DNA of 19,473 nucleotides from CAZFAP01 sp964516325 (GTDB lineage: Bacteria; Auribacterota; JABMQX01), in the NCBI GenBank assembly GCA_964516325.1, contig CAZFAP010000087.1, forward strand, positions 1 to 19,473, read 5' to 3'. The notes under the pieces are model-generated. The model searched no databases, was not told the DNA's origin, and saw only the letters and a program-made list of their open reading frames with translations. Both the position numbers and the translations under genes were made by a program. Shown one piece after another: positions 1-7,633 of this stretch (within the stretch, counting starts at the first letter, position 1; the number at the start of each line of letters is the position of its first letter).

Positions 1-1
1 C

Positions 2-223
2 CGAGAAGAGGAATTCCTCCTCGTCCTTCCTTTCACGCCGGAAAGGGGCGCCCGCGCCGTCCTGGAGAGAATCCGCCAGGAAATCGCGGCGATCTCCATT
101 CAGACCGACAACGGAGCCGCTGTCGAGGTGCCTCCGCTGCTGGATGGATTGGCCAGTTACCCGGAGGACGGCGGAAGTGAGAGGGAATTACTTCGTAAAG
201 CCCTTCAAGAGCTTCGGGAATAG
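2..223 (+). CDS. Degenerate GGDEF-domain protein, C-terminal end (partial)
   Basis: The reading frame enters from the left edge and ends at TAG 221-223, giving 73 visible residues. It begins with REEEFLLVLP, where an active diguanylate cyclase has G-G-(D/E)-E-F followed by a beta strand. It continues with a helix (ARAVLERIRQEI) and then LLDGLASYPEDG, which matches the family's S-(I/L)-G-x-A-x-x-P-x-D-G segment, and ends in a short helix, the usual end of a GGDEF domain. Both glycines of the signature are replaced (R-E-E-E-F) and the later S-I-G is L-D-G, so cyclic-di-GMP synthesis is doubtful; a regulatory or GTP-binding role is possible. The upstream part, probably a sensor or receiver domain, is outside the window. 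The gene converges on the response regulator to the right. Confidence 0.75.
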   Translation, partial: REEEFLLVLPFTPERGARAVLERIRQEIAAISIQTDNGAAVEVPPLLDGLASYPEDGGSERELLRKALQELRE

Positions 224-258
224 GGCGGGGCGGCGCCCCGAGAGAGTAGACAGGAGAC

Positions 259-393
259 AGTAGAAAGGAGAAGCCGCCGGCGTTCTACTGCTCTACTTAC
301 CAGAGTAGAAAACAGAACCCGCCCCCGTTCTACTGGTCTACTTACCAGAGTAGAAAGGAGAAGCCGCGGCGGTTGTACTGCTCTACTTACTAC
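259..393. repeat. Three 45-bp tandem repeats with internal inverted repeats
   Basis: Units run 259-303, 304-348 and 349-393. Each starts AGTAGAA and carries TTCTACT or TTGTACT about 18 bases later, followed by a CTCTACTTAC-like tail. AGTAGAA and TTCTACT are complementary, so a unit can fold on itself, and TTCTACT can also pair with AGTAGAA of the next unit. The middle unit differs most (AACAGAACCC and GGTCTA). The array lies between the stop codons of two convergent genes (223 and 410), so it may act as a two-way terminator or mRNA-end structure; that role is inferred. A further partial CTACTGCTCTG follows. Confidence 0.85.
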
Positions 394-409
394 TGCTCTG
401 GGGATCGAA

Positions 410-1774
410 TCACTGTCCGAGAAGACTGTACTTTCTCATCTTCTTGAACAGCGTGGTGCGGTTGATCTGAAGCAAGTCCGCCGCCTTCTTCCGACTCCAG
501 CCGCAGTACTCCAGCGCACTGTGAATGATCTGCTTCTCGGGGTCTTCCAAAGCCTTGTCCAGTGGCATAACCCCTTTGCACAAAGGAGCAACCGGTTTTG
601 CCTCAACGACAGTCGGAGGGAAGTTCTCGCTGGTGAGATACGGTCCCCTTGCAAGAATCACCGCCCGCTCAATGACGTTCTCCAGTTCCCGGACGTTTCC
701 CGGCCAGGAATATCGCTCCAGGAGCTTCAGGGAAGGCGCGGCGATCCCCCTGAGGCGCTTGGAGTACTTTCGCGAGTAGAGTTCCAGAAAGTGTTCCCCC
801 AGCAGTCGTACGTCGCCGACTCGTTCTCGGAGCGGCGGCAAGTATATTTGCAGTACGTTCAGGCGATAATAGAGGTCTTCGCGGAATTTCGCCTGCTTGA
901 CTAACTCCATCAGGTCGGTGTTCGTGGCGGTGACTACGCGGACATCCACCGTAACCGTCTCATTACTCCCGACGCTCTCAAACTGCCGCTCTTGAAGCAC
1001 TCGCAAGAGCTTCAACTGGAGATTGGGAGAGGCGGCTGAGACCTCATCGAGGAAGATGGTTCCCCCCGAGGCCTGCCCGAATTTCCCGATGCGGTCTCTC
1101 ACGGCGCCCGTGAAGGCGCCCTTGGCGTGCCCAAACAGTTCGCTCTCGAGAAGGGTTTCCGGCAATGCCCCGCAGCTAACTTCCACCATGGGCTTGTCCC
1201 TTCGGCACGAGTTGTAATGAATGGCCCGAGCCAACAAGCTCTTGCCGGTCCCGTTCTCCCCCTGAATGTTCACTGTCGCCTGGGTATCGGCAATGAGTTC
1301 CACCAGGTCGTAAATCTTCTGCATCTTGTAGTCTTGCCCGATGATCTTTCCCAGCCGATACCGCGACTTCAGCTCCTTGCGAAGGGCAACGTTCTCCTCC
1401 TCCAGTTCCTTCTGCTGAAAGAACCGCCGGATCTGGGTCAGAATCTCCTCATCGTTGATGGGCTTGGTCACAAAGTCGTACGCCCCCATCTTCATCGCAT
1501 TCACGGCGTCCTCGATGGTCCCATAGCCGGTGATGATGATAAACGCGGAGGTCGGCGATTTCTCTTTGACCATCTCCAGCAGCTCAAAGCCGTTCATCTC
1601 GGGCATGTTGATGTCGCTGAGAATGATGTCCTGCCCGTTCCGCTCGATGATTTCGAGGGCAGTTCGTCCGTCGCTGGCGCAGGTAACGGCGTACCCGTTC
1701 ATCTCGAGCATCTTGCCGAGCGACTTCAATACTATCGGATCATCATCCACGATCAGGATTTTTTCGTTTTGCAT
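410..1774 (-). CDS. Sigma54-dependent response regulator, NtrC family
   Basis: A 454-residue protein with all three NtrC-type parts. The receiver domain (1-120) has acidic D10/D11, phosphoacceptor D54 (ILSDINMPEMNG), T82 and K104 (FVTKPI). The AAA+ domain (about 143-375) has Walker A GENGTGKS at 172-179, the sigma54-contact loop GAFTGA at 219-224, Walker B GGTIFLDE at 237-244, and the R-finger region FREDLYYRLN. The C-terminal Fis-type helix-turn-helix is at about 418-448. It should bind enhancer DNA and drive open-complex formation by RpoN holoenzyme. An upstream in-frame ATG at 1846 would add 24 residues, but ATG 1774 gives the family-standard start MQNEKILIVDDD and has GGGAG just before it. 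It begins 10 bases after the kinase stop, so the two are co-transcribed. Its targets are not stated by the sequence. Confidence 0.95.
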   Translation of the reverse strand: MQNEKILIVDDDPIVLKSLGKMLEMNGYAVTCASDGRTALEIIERNGQDIILSDINMPEMNGFELLEMVKEKSPTSAFIIITGYGTIEDAVNAMKMGAYDFVTKPINDEEILTQIRRFFQQKELEEENVALRKELKSRYRLGKIIGQDYKMQKIYDLVELIADTQATVNIQGENGTGKSLLARAIHYNSCRRDKPMVEVSCGALPETLLESELFGHAKGAFTGAVRDRIGKFGQASGGTIFLDEVSAASPNLQLKLLRVLQERQFESVGSNETVTVDVRVVTATNTDLMELVKQAKFREDLYYRLNVLQIYLPPLRERVGDVRLLGEHFLELYSRKYSKRLRGIAAPSLKLLERYSWPGNVRELENVIERAVILARGPYLTSENFPPTVVEAKPVAPLCKGVMPLDKALEDPEKQIIHSALEYCGWSRKKAADLLQINRTTLFKKMRKYSLLGQ

Positions 1775-1784
1775 TTCTCCCAAT

Positions 1785-3821
1785 TCAGTTCCCTTTCTCC
1801 TGATGCTGGAGAGGCAGACGGACCGTGAAGGTCGAACCCGCTCCAACCTCGCTTTCCACGGTTAGCTCTCCTTTGTGCTGCTTGATGATTTCCTGACAGA
1901 TGCTCAACCCCAGTCCTGTGCCGGTCTCCTTCGTGGTCACGAAAGTCTCACCAAGCCTGGACAGGATTTCCGAAGGAATGCCGTCCCCGTCGTCTTTGAA
2001 CCGGATGAAGACATTTCTTCCGTCAAAAGCTGTCGTCATCTCCAACGTTCCTCCGGGCTGCATGGCCTCGAACGCGTTCTTGATTAAGTTGATGAACACC
2101 TGGTCGAGATTGCTCCGCACGCTGATCGTCGGAAGCTGCGGGTCACAGTCCCTCACCACACGGAGGTTCCGCTTGGTCTGCATATACGACATCAGCACCA
2201 GGATATTGTCCAGCAACTCGTTCACGTTCGTCTGGACGAACGTCTTGCTGCAATTCCGGGTGTACTGCATCAGCGATTTCACGATCCGGGAGATTCTCTC
2301 CAGCCCCTTCTTCGTTTCGCAGAAGCACTCCTCCAGGAACTTGTCTCCGTTCGTTCTCTTCAACGCGATATTCGTGAAGCGCATGATGCCGTCGAGCGGG
2401 TTGTTGATTTCGTGGGCGACTCCCGCCACCAGTTCTCCCATTTCCGCAAGCCTCTGAGACCGAGCCATCTTCGCCTTCATGACCGTGTCGTCCGTTACGT
2501 CCTCAATGATTATGAGGAGCAGGGTGCTCTGCGGGTTTTCCGGGGCGGCGAACCTCCGCGTGTTGACGTTGAACACGGCTCTGGCGCCTTCCGCCATCGG
2601 ACAGACAAAGTTGCTCGTGCAGGTTTGCTCCTCCTGGAAAGCAGCCCGCACCCGCTCGTCCCATTTTTTCCGCCCGTCCTCTGAGACCGAGCTTAGCGCT
2701 TCCCCCAGAGGATGCCCCAGGATTTCCTTCCCGCGCTCCGTGAAAAGATCGCGGAAGCTTTTGTTGGCGGAACGGATGCTCAGGTTCTGGTCCAATATCA
2801 CTACCCCGAGAGGGATGTTATTCACGACCGTTGTGTTAAAGTCCTCCACAAAGGAGAGAAGGGCTCGGCTGTCCCGCAACCTCGCAGAAGCCTTTTTGAT
2901 GGCGGCAGAAAGCTTCTTATTCTTGTCGTGGAGGTTTCTGTGGTGAAACGCCTGCTCTATATTCGGGGAGAATTGATCGAGGATCGCCATGACAATGTCG
3001 AGGTCGGTCTCGTTGAACGGCTTCTTGGACTTCTTTTCGGTGAGGTTGAGTACCCCGATCAGGCGCCCATGGTTGAGGATGGGAGCGCAGATGAACGACT
3101 CGGTCTCGTACTTACGGCGAGAGGAACCGAGGGGAATAGGAGCCGCTTCGCGCGAGACGACCAAGAGCGGCTTTTTCTCCTGGGCCACGTACCCGGCAAC
3201 TCCCTCCCCGATATTCGCCGTCGTTCCGACCAGTTCGTTCTCGTTACAGGTCCTTGCCGCGACGAGGACCATGCGTTTCCGCCTTTCATCAAAGAAGAAA
3301 ACGGAACCGCTCTCGACGTCGAGGAGAGCAAGAACCTCCTCGAGAAACCGCTCGACAACGTGTGGGGTGTTGGCGCACTCCCGGAGTCTTTTCCAGAGGT
3401 GTTCGACGGTGGGCACCCGGAGACGCTGCTCCGCAAACCTGTCCACAGCCTCGTTGATGAGGCTGGCGAGACCCCGGGCGTCCAGAGGTACCGCGGGATT
3501 GTACGGCCACCCATTGCTCGGCGCCGAAAAGACATCTATCGCCATGCGCGGCGCGCTTTCCTGCTCGATCACAAGCGTCGCCACTTCGGGAAAGTTTTTC
3601 TTCAATTTGCGCAGGAAAGCGCCGACTTGGGGATCGTCCATCGGCACATTGGCCAGGACGACCCTCACAGGCTCATCGGTCTGTTGTCTGGACTCGATCA
3701 GTCCCAGAGCCCTGTCCGGGTCCTTGCAGCGGGCGACGAAACGGTGTCCCGTGCTGACCAGTGCGCGCGACGCCCTGTCCAGGAAACCGGGGTCACTTCC
3801 GGGTATCAGCAGATTTTCCAT
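1785..3821 (-). CDS. Soluble hybrid-type sensor histidine kinase (pseudo-receiver, GAF, PAS, HisKA, HATPase)
   Basis: 678 residues with no membrane helix. Residues 1-130 resemble a receiver fold, but N58 sits where the phosphorylated Asp should be (VVLANVPMDD) and the conserved K-P is absent, so it looks like a pseudo-receiver. A GAF domain spans about 153-293 (SGSVFFFDE, GEGVAGYVA, APILNHGRLIGVLNL), followed by a charged helical linker (295-325). A PAS domain spans about 328-445. HisKA has phospho-acceptor H470 (VAHEINNPLDGI). The ATPase domain has N box NLIKNAFEAM (578-587), G1 DDGDGIP (610-616) and G2 GTGLGLS (634-640). The ATG at 3821 has GGAG 8-11 bases upstream. It is the obvious partner of the sigma54 regulator that follows. 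It resembles the kinase half of the PrsK/PrsR pairs seen in exosortase loci, but lacks the membrane segments of PrsK. Confidence 0.93.
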   Translation of the reverse strand: MENLLIPGSDPGFLDRASRALVSTGHRFVARCKDPDRALGLIESRQQTDEPVRVVLANVPMDDPQVGAFLRKLKKNFPEVATLVIEQESAPRMAIDVFSAPSNGWPYNPAVPLDARGLASLINEAVDRFAEQRLRVPTVEHLWKRLRECANTPHVVERFLEEVLALLDVESGSVFFFDERRKRMVLVAARTCNENELVGTTANIGEGVAGYVAQEKKPLLVVSREAAPIPLGSSRRKYETESFICAPILNHGRLIGVLNLTEKKSKKPFNETDLDIVMAILDQFSPNIEQAFHHRNLHDKNKKLSAAIKKASARLRDSRALLSFVEDFNTTVVNNIPLGVVILDQNLSIRSANKSFRDLFTERGKEILGHPLGEALSSVSEDGRKKWDERVRAAFQEEQTCTSNFVCPMAEGARAVFNVNTRRFAAPENPQSTLLLIIIEDVTDDTVMKAKMARSQRLAEMGELVAGVAHEINNPLDGIMRFTNIALKRTNGDKFLEECFCETKKGLERISRIVKSLMQYTRNCSKTFVQTNVNELLDNILVLMSYMQTKRNLRVVRDCDPQLPTISVRSNLDQVFINLIKNAFEAMQPGGTLEMTTAFDGRNVFIRFKDDGDGIPSEILSRLGETFVTTKETGTGLGLSICQEIIKQHKGELTVESEVGAGSTFTVRLPLQHQEKGN

Positions 3822-3869
3822 GTCCGTGGCTCCTTACCCCCTTTTAGTCCTGCTCCGAGTCTGTGGACC

Positions 3870-3905
3870 GTCCCCAGTAAGCCGGGGTGCACCATCTCTG
3901 GGGAC
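3870..3905. repeat. Inverted repeat GTCCCCAG / CTGGGGAC
   Basis: A perfect 8-bp inverted repeat with a 20-base loop, 49-84 bases upstream of the kinase start. Sequences of the CTGGGGAC type are frequent dispersed intergenic repeats in several environmental bacterial lineages, so a mobile-repeat remnant is as likely as a leader hairpin. Confidence 0.5.
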
Positions 3906-4357
3906 AATTCAACTAATGCCTCCAGTCCGCAGTCAGAGGCCGGCGCCCCGCATCACGCGGCTCGACTTCCGGCCGAACGGCGCGGCAAGTCTTCCTCTCG
4001 TTTGCGGAGCCTTTCCTACCTACTTTTTTGGGGTATACTGGCGCCCGTCAGTGGCAACCCGCGATCAACTCGCTACTCCGGTGCCAAACGCAGTGATGCC
4101 TTTTCTCGGCGCGTGGACGATGCGCGACGATTTTTGCGCGCATCTCAACGCCGGCAGGCGGTGCGAAGGAGCCATTCAGGCGGGGACAGCCGCGGGGAAA
4201 GTACGAAAACCGGAAAAAGGAGTGCCCGCCCGCGTCCGAAGAAACTGACGCGGCCAAGCCGCTATCTGGCACGAATCGCCGGAAGCGCCTCATGTACCCC
4301 CCGATCCTTCCTTTCGGAAGAATCCCGCTTTGATTCTTGGTGAACTGCTTTAACTCT

Positions 4358-4380
4358 TGTGAGGGTACTACCTCCTCACA
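4358..4380. repeat. Inverted repeat TGTGAGG / CCTCACA
   Basis: A perfect 7-bp inverted repeat with a 9-base spacer (GTACTACCT). It lies about 105 bases downstream of the predicted minus-strand promoter start point. The size suits either a repressor operator or an RNA hairpin; the sequence does not decide between them. Confidence 0.45.
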
Positions 4381-4486
4381 TCACGACCCTTACCGCTCGA
4401 TTCTCGACTATTTTGAGGCCCGAAAAACTGGAAGAGACGTTGACAGGATTAAACGCAGACACCTTCCAGTGTCAAAAGACCGGTGA

Positions 4487-4516
4487 AATATAGCAACATC
4501 GTCACCCGTTTGTCAA
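4487..4516 (-). promoter_or_regulatory. Sigma70-like promoter facing the kinase operon
   Basis: On the minus strand, a perfect -35 box TTGACA (4516-4511) is followed by CTATAT after 17 bases or TATATT after 18 bases. This is the best sigma70 match I found in the gene-free stretches. Transcription would start near 4480 and run left, about 660 bases before the kinase ATG. It would therefore make either a long leader for the two-component operon or a separate small RNA. Confidence 0.5.
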
Positions 4517-5475
4517 GAGAATTTCAGCGCTTTTCGGCGCGACGTTTCTACCCCTTGTTAGGCTCCAGCGCTGCCCCTTGGATACGGGCCCTTGGCTGAA
4601 ACAGCTCCGGCGTGGGTCCGCCGGATCGGCTATGCCGTCGAAACGTAAACTACCAGGTAAAACCAACGAGGGCAGGCGGACGGTTCCGCAATTTGCATAC
4701 CACCAAGTCCGCAATGTCCTTTTTTTTCATCACCCGCCCATCGGGGGCTTCAGTGCTTCCATCGGTCAACGCCCATGCGGCGTAGCTGTCGGCCGGTTGA
4801 TCCCTGGACCCCTATCGGCCGCCCGCTCTCAGCGCTTGCGTCGAAGCTCATTGAACGGCTTGGGCTTGGGCAAGCCGGTTCACAACAGCGTAAGCGACAC
4901 CATTGCCGCGTCACCTCTTGCAGGCGAGAACCAAGGCATCCCTGTATTCCCTCTGGTAAACACATCTGCCTTAGGCCTGGCCCGGAAGGAAGGCAAGCGG
5001 CACGTGCCGAGGTTCGATATGTGGGGTTGGGGTTCCGTTAGCTTCGGGAGAGGATGTTGGTAACTTCGTGTGAGGCCCGGCCTTGTTGCTCTTTGTCAAC
5101 AGGAAATCCGGATATTGCCGTCCACTCATCCACAATCACCTTGGCCTAAAGCACTTGCAAAGACGATGATGGAACGCAACGCGACGTTGTGTCTGAGGAA
5201 CAAAACGCACGGGGGCGTTTCCCCGCCACCCTGCCGTTGCGTCGGAGCAACCCCCAGCAATTGGGGAACGTTCGCGAAAAGAGTCACACGGCGAAGAACG
5301 GCGCACTCCTCTTGGACTGGGTCGGGTTGCCGCGCGACGCCGCGAGCCGGCGCCTGCTCTGCCGGGCGCCAGGACCCCGTTGGCGCGAAGTTACAAAGAC
5401 GTGCCACCTCACCCCGCGTCAGGCGCGCACAGATTCTTTTGTAAGAAGGCCCGTGCGAGTCGCGCCGTCTGCGCC

Positions 5476-6120
5476 TTAAAACGTCACCAGCACCCCGGCG
5501 CTCGCTACCACCCCAGCAGCGTCAACTTCCTCTTCCGAAAGGGCCACCATGATCGCCTCTGACTCCGTTCCTTCCGGCAGCTTCTCCATGAGTTCTCCGA
5601 TGGCGTCGCTGACATCGTAGTCGAACGCGAGGTCTCGGTAAGCCACGCCAATAAGAAGGCTCAACGAGTCGGTGAACCTGAAATTGTAACCTGCTCCGAT
5701 TTCCCAGCCCCAATTGCTGTCAAAATTACCGGGGCCGTCCCACTTGAGTTGCCCGTAGCATATGCTCGCGTGGAGTTCCAGGCCGCCTTCGCCGAATGGT
5801 CTCACGATGCCGGAGGCCGAGGAGACCATGAGGTCGGTCTCGTCGCCGAAGGCGAACTCATGGGATAGCTCGATGTCCAACCATTGGAGCAGTCCGAACC
5901 GCACGAATGGGCGCACCCCGTAAAGGACAGTCGAATCCATCTCGTGGACCTCGGCTCCCGCCGGGCTGCTGACTGCCATTGAAAAGCTATCGAGGTCCGG
6001 GGCCGCCCACATAACCGCGTCTCCACCCAGCGAGATTCGTTGGGAGCTCAGGGTTTGCCCAGAGAGCGGCAACAGAAAAAGCAGTCCACTGAAAAAGGCG
6101 CCGTACTTGACAATTCTCAT
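5476..6120 (-). CDS. Exported protein, probable small outer-membrane beta-barrel
   Basis: 214 residues. ATG 6120 has GGAGG 10 bases upstream and gives a clear signal peptide: MRIVKY, then a hydrophobic core (AFFSGLLFLLPLSG), with cleavage probably after residue 20-26. The 12 extra upstream in-frame residues are unlikely to be translated. The mature part alternates short hydrophobic/aromatic strands with acidic or Gly/Asn turns (LDIELSHEFAFG, NWGWEIGAGYNFRF, LSLLIGVAYRDLAFDY) and ends in VLVTF. A C-terminal Phe after an alternating strand is the classic signal for the BAM complex. The acidic stretch near 180-200 (LPEGTESEAI, LSEEEVD) would be an external loop or a plug. At this size an 8-strand barrel is likely. 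I do not recognise the family. It stands alone, upstream of the long gene-free stretch. Confidence 0.7.
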   Translation of the reverse strand: MRIVKYGAFFSGLLFLLPLSGQTLSSQRISLGGDAVMWAAPDLDSFSMAVSSPAGAEVHEMDSTVLYGVRPFVRFGLLQWLDIELSHEFAFGDETDLMVSSASGIVRPFGEGGLELHASICYGQLKWDGPGNFDSNWGWEIGAGYNFRFTDSLSLLIGVAYRDLAFDYDVSDAIGELMEKLPEGTESEAIMVALSEEEVDAAGVVASAGVLVTF

Positions 6121-6369
6121 TGTTCTGTGACCTCCGACTTCGGGTTGCCAGTTCACTTTGGGGGTCCGCCGGCTGGGTCCACTGAAAAAACCCAGTCAGC
6201 CAGCCTCCTCTCCACCATCCCAAAACCGTGTATCTATGATACGGAACGCCAAGCAATCACTCAAGAAAAAAGCGCGCCCAAAAATGATTTTCGATGCGAT
6301 ACCGAATCTGTCAAGCGGGGCGTTAAACCCTCTGCAATACGAGCCGCCTGAAACAACGGGCGCCGCGAC

Positions 6370-6385
6370 GTTGACTGGCGTCAAC
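6370..6385. promoter_or_regulatory. Palindrome GTTGAC-TGGC-GTCAAC, possible activator site
   Basis: A perfect 6-bp inverted repeat with a 4-base centre. It sits about 200 bases upstream of the sigma54-like promoter of the deacetylase gene, the usual distance for an NtrC-type enhancer site. The regulator at 410-1774 is the obvious candidate binder, but this is inference. Confidence 0.35.
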
Positions 6386-6565
6386 ATCGGTTTCGCCAGA
6401 CTGCGCGTGGGGCTAACAGTTTGCCGTTTCGAGGCTTATATCCAGCCAATCGTCGGGGTGCTGGTGTTCGTGTGCCGTTTCGTCAACATGTCGCCCTCTG
6501 CCGCCGCTCCTTCCTCCGCATCCTAACTTACGAATTTGGAACATGTTACCACAATCACCTTAACG

Positions 6566-6582
6566 TTGGCATAGCAGTTGAA
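6566..6582 (+). promoter_or_regulatory. Sigma54-like promoter of the deacetylase gene
   Basis: TTGGCATAGCAGTTGAA compares with the consensus YTGGCACGRNNNTTGCW: the -24 GG and the TTG of the -12 element are present at the right spacing, but the -12 GC reads GA. Transcription would start near 6593, giving a leader of about 27 bases with a GGGGGG stretch 11 bases before the ATG. Placement is good; the -12 mismatch keeps confidence moderate. Confidence 0.4.
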
Positions 6583-6619
6583 GTTGTGGACTTGAGTTTT
6601 TCCGGGGGGTCCAACCCGG

Positions 6620-7633
6620 ATGCTAATGAGAATCGAAGCCGTGAGCACAATACCAAACGCCCTGACCATTGACTTAGAAGAGTACTTCCAGGTTACCGCC
6701 TTCAATGGCGGCGCCCCGATGGAAGCGTGGGACTCCTTCGAGAGCCGAGTCAGACCGGCGACTGAAAGAGTACTTGCCATTCTCGGGAGGCTCGGCACAA
6801 AGGCGACCTTCTTCGTAGTGGGCTGGGTTGCCAGACGGCACCCGGACCTCGTGAAAGCCATTCAGGAGCGGGGCCACGAAATCGCCTGCCACAGCTACGC
6901 CCACCATGAGATTTGCGCGCAAACTCCGGAGAAGTTCAGACAGGACGTTCGGCTCGCGAAAAGCATCCTCGAGGACATCACCGGGCAGCCGGTTCGAGGT
7001 TACCGTGCGCCGACCTTTTCCGTCATAGCAGAAACCCTCTGGGCGCTCGACATCCTCGTCGAAGAAGGTTTCTTGTACGATTCGAGCATCTTTCCAATTC
7101 ACCACGATAGGTACGGTATCCCCGAGGCAGAACGGTTTCCGGGCATCCTCACACGCGGGAACGGCGCCAGAATCTGGGAATTCCCCATATCAACATTCCG
7201 GTTGCTGGGGCTGAATCTCCCGTTCTCCGGCGGCGGCTACCTCCGTCTGCTTCCGTTGGCGCTCGTGTCGGGCGCTATCGGTGAGCTAAACCGGCAAGGT
7301 AAGCCCGCCATCGTTTACGTTCATCCGTGGGAATTCGACCCCGATCAGCCCCGCATCCGAGCCTCGCTTGTCACGAAGTTCCGGCACTACCACAACATAT
7401 CGCGGCTGAGCGAGAAGTTTGAGCGCCTGCTGGCACGGCACACGTTCGCCCCCGTCTCGGAAGTCTTAGAATCCTGTGCCGGAGTCGCCCGTCAGACGGC
7501 TGCGGAGACAAGCCCTTCAGGAACGGTAATCCAGACCCAGGCGACGGGGAGTCGCCCTGCCCGTCCTTTCGTCCTTCGTCCGGTCCAGCCGAGCGCCGGG
7601 ATCGGCCTGAACGTCCCCTCGTCTCGTGCTTGA
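6620..7633 (+). CDS. Exosortase-system-type polysaccharide deacetylase
   Basis: 337 residues, NodB-homology (carbohydrate esterase 4) fold. Catalytic/metal motifs: TIDLEEYFQV (16-25; the exosortase-associated family shows SVDVEDYF-like), HSYAH metal motif (91-95), RGYRAPTFSV (127-135) and HPWEFD (235-240). Other signatures of the exosortase-associated deacetylases are ATFFVVGWVA (62-71), YDSSIFP and WEFPIS. It should remove N-acetyl groups from a surface polysaccharide; no signal peptide is visible, as is usual in this subfamily. After about residue 285 comes a low-complexity tail rich in Thr, Ser, Pro and Gln, longer than usual. The start could also be ATG 6626 or GTG 6641. It is transcribed alone, away from the barrel gene, from a sigma54-like promoter. 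Confidence 0.92.
   Translation: MLMRIEAVSTIPNALTIDLEEYFQVTAFNGGAPMEAWDSFESRVRPATERVLAILGRLGTKATFFVVGWVARRHPDLVKAIQERGHEIACHSYAHHEICAQTPEKFRQDVRLAKSILEDITGQPVRGYRAPTFSVIAETLWALDILVEEGFLYDSSIFPIHHDRYGIPEAERFPGILTRGNGARIWEFPISTFRLLGLNLPFSGGGYLRLLPLALVSGAIGELNRQGKPAIVYVHPWEFDPDQPRIRASLVTKFRHYHNISRLSEKFERLLARHTFAPVSEVLESCAGVARQTAAETSPSGTVIQTQATGSRPARPFVLRPVQPSAGIGLNVPSSRA

Larger units (their letters stand above)
3822..5475. other. 1.65-kb region with no convincing gene
   Basis: Several open frames exist on both strands, but they are rich in Arg, Pro, Ser and Cys, have no recognisable motif, and lack good ribosome sites. The region contains a GTCCCCAG/CTGGGGAC inverted repeat, a TGTGAGG/CCTCACA inverted repeat and a sigma70-like minus-strand promoter, each listed separately. 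From about 4560 to 5470 I see no further structure that I can name. It could hold an untranslated leader for the kinase operon, a small RNA, or a decayed gene. Confidence 0.6.
6121..6619. other. Divergent intergenic region with regulatory-looking sites
   Basis: About 500 bases between the divergently read barrel protein and deacetylase. It contains a CTGGGT (6173-6178) / ACCCAG (6190-6195) inverted repeat in the leader of the minus-strand gene, a GTTGAC/GTCAAC palindrome and a sigma54-like promoter. No open frame here has credible protein features. Confidence 0.6.

Noticed and set aside
259..393. CRISPR array
   Set aside because: The 45-bp units are head-to-tail with no spacers, only three copies exist, and no cas gene is near.
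4048..4293. 81-residue minus-strand open frame downstream of the predicted promoter
   Set aside because: Only a weak GGGGG before the ATG and an Arg/Pro-rich sequence without features; kept only as a remote possibility.
2712..4343. Long plus-strand open frame opposite the histidine kinase
   Set aside because: It is antisense to a fully motif-supported kinase, and its sequence is typical of out-of-frame GC-rich DNA with no domain.
5008..5022. GAGGTTCGATATG, similar to a tRNA T-loop
   Set aside because: The flanking bases do not form a T stem and no acceptor or anticodon arm can be built around it.
4950..5030. SRP-RNA-like stretch containing GGCCTGGCCCGGAAGGAAGG near 4980
   Set aside because: The CCGGAAGG tip resembles the bacterial SRP RNA tetraloop, but the conserved CAGG on the 5' side reads CTGG, the 3' AGCAG reads AGGCAAG, and the flanks do not form a long helix. 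A covariance search would settle it.
5126..5407. 93-residue minus-strand open frame in the gene-free region
   Set aside because: No ribosome site, no motif, unusual composition; no support as a gene.
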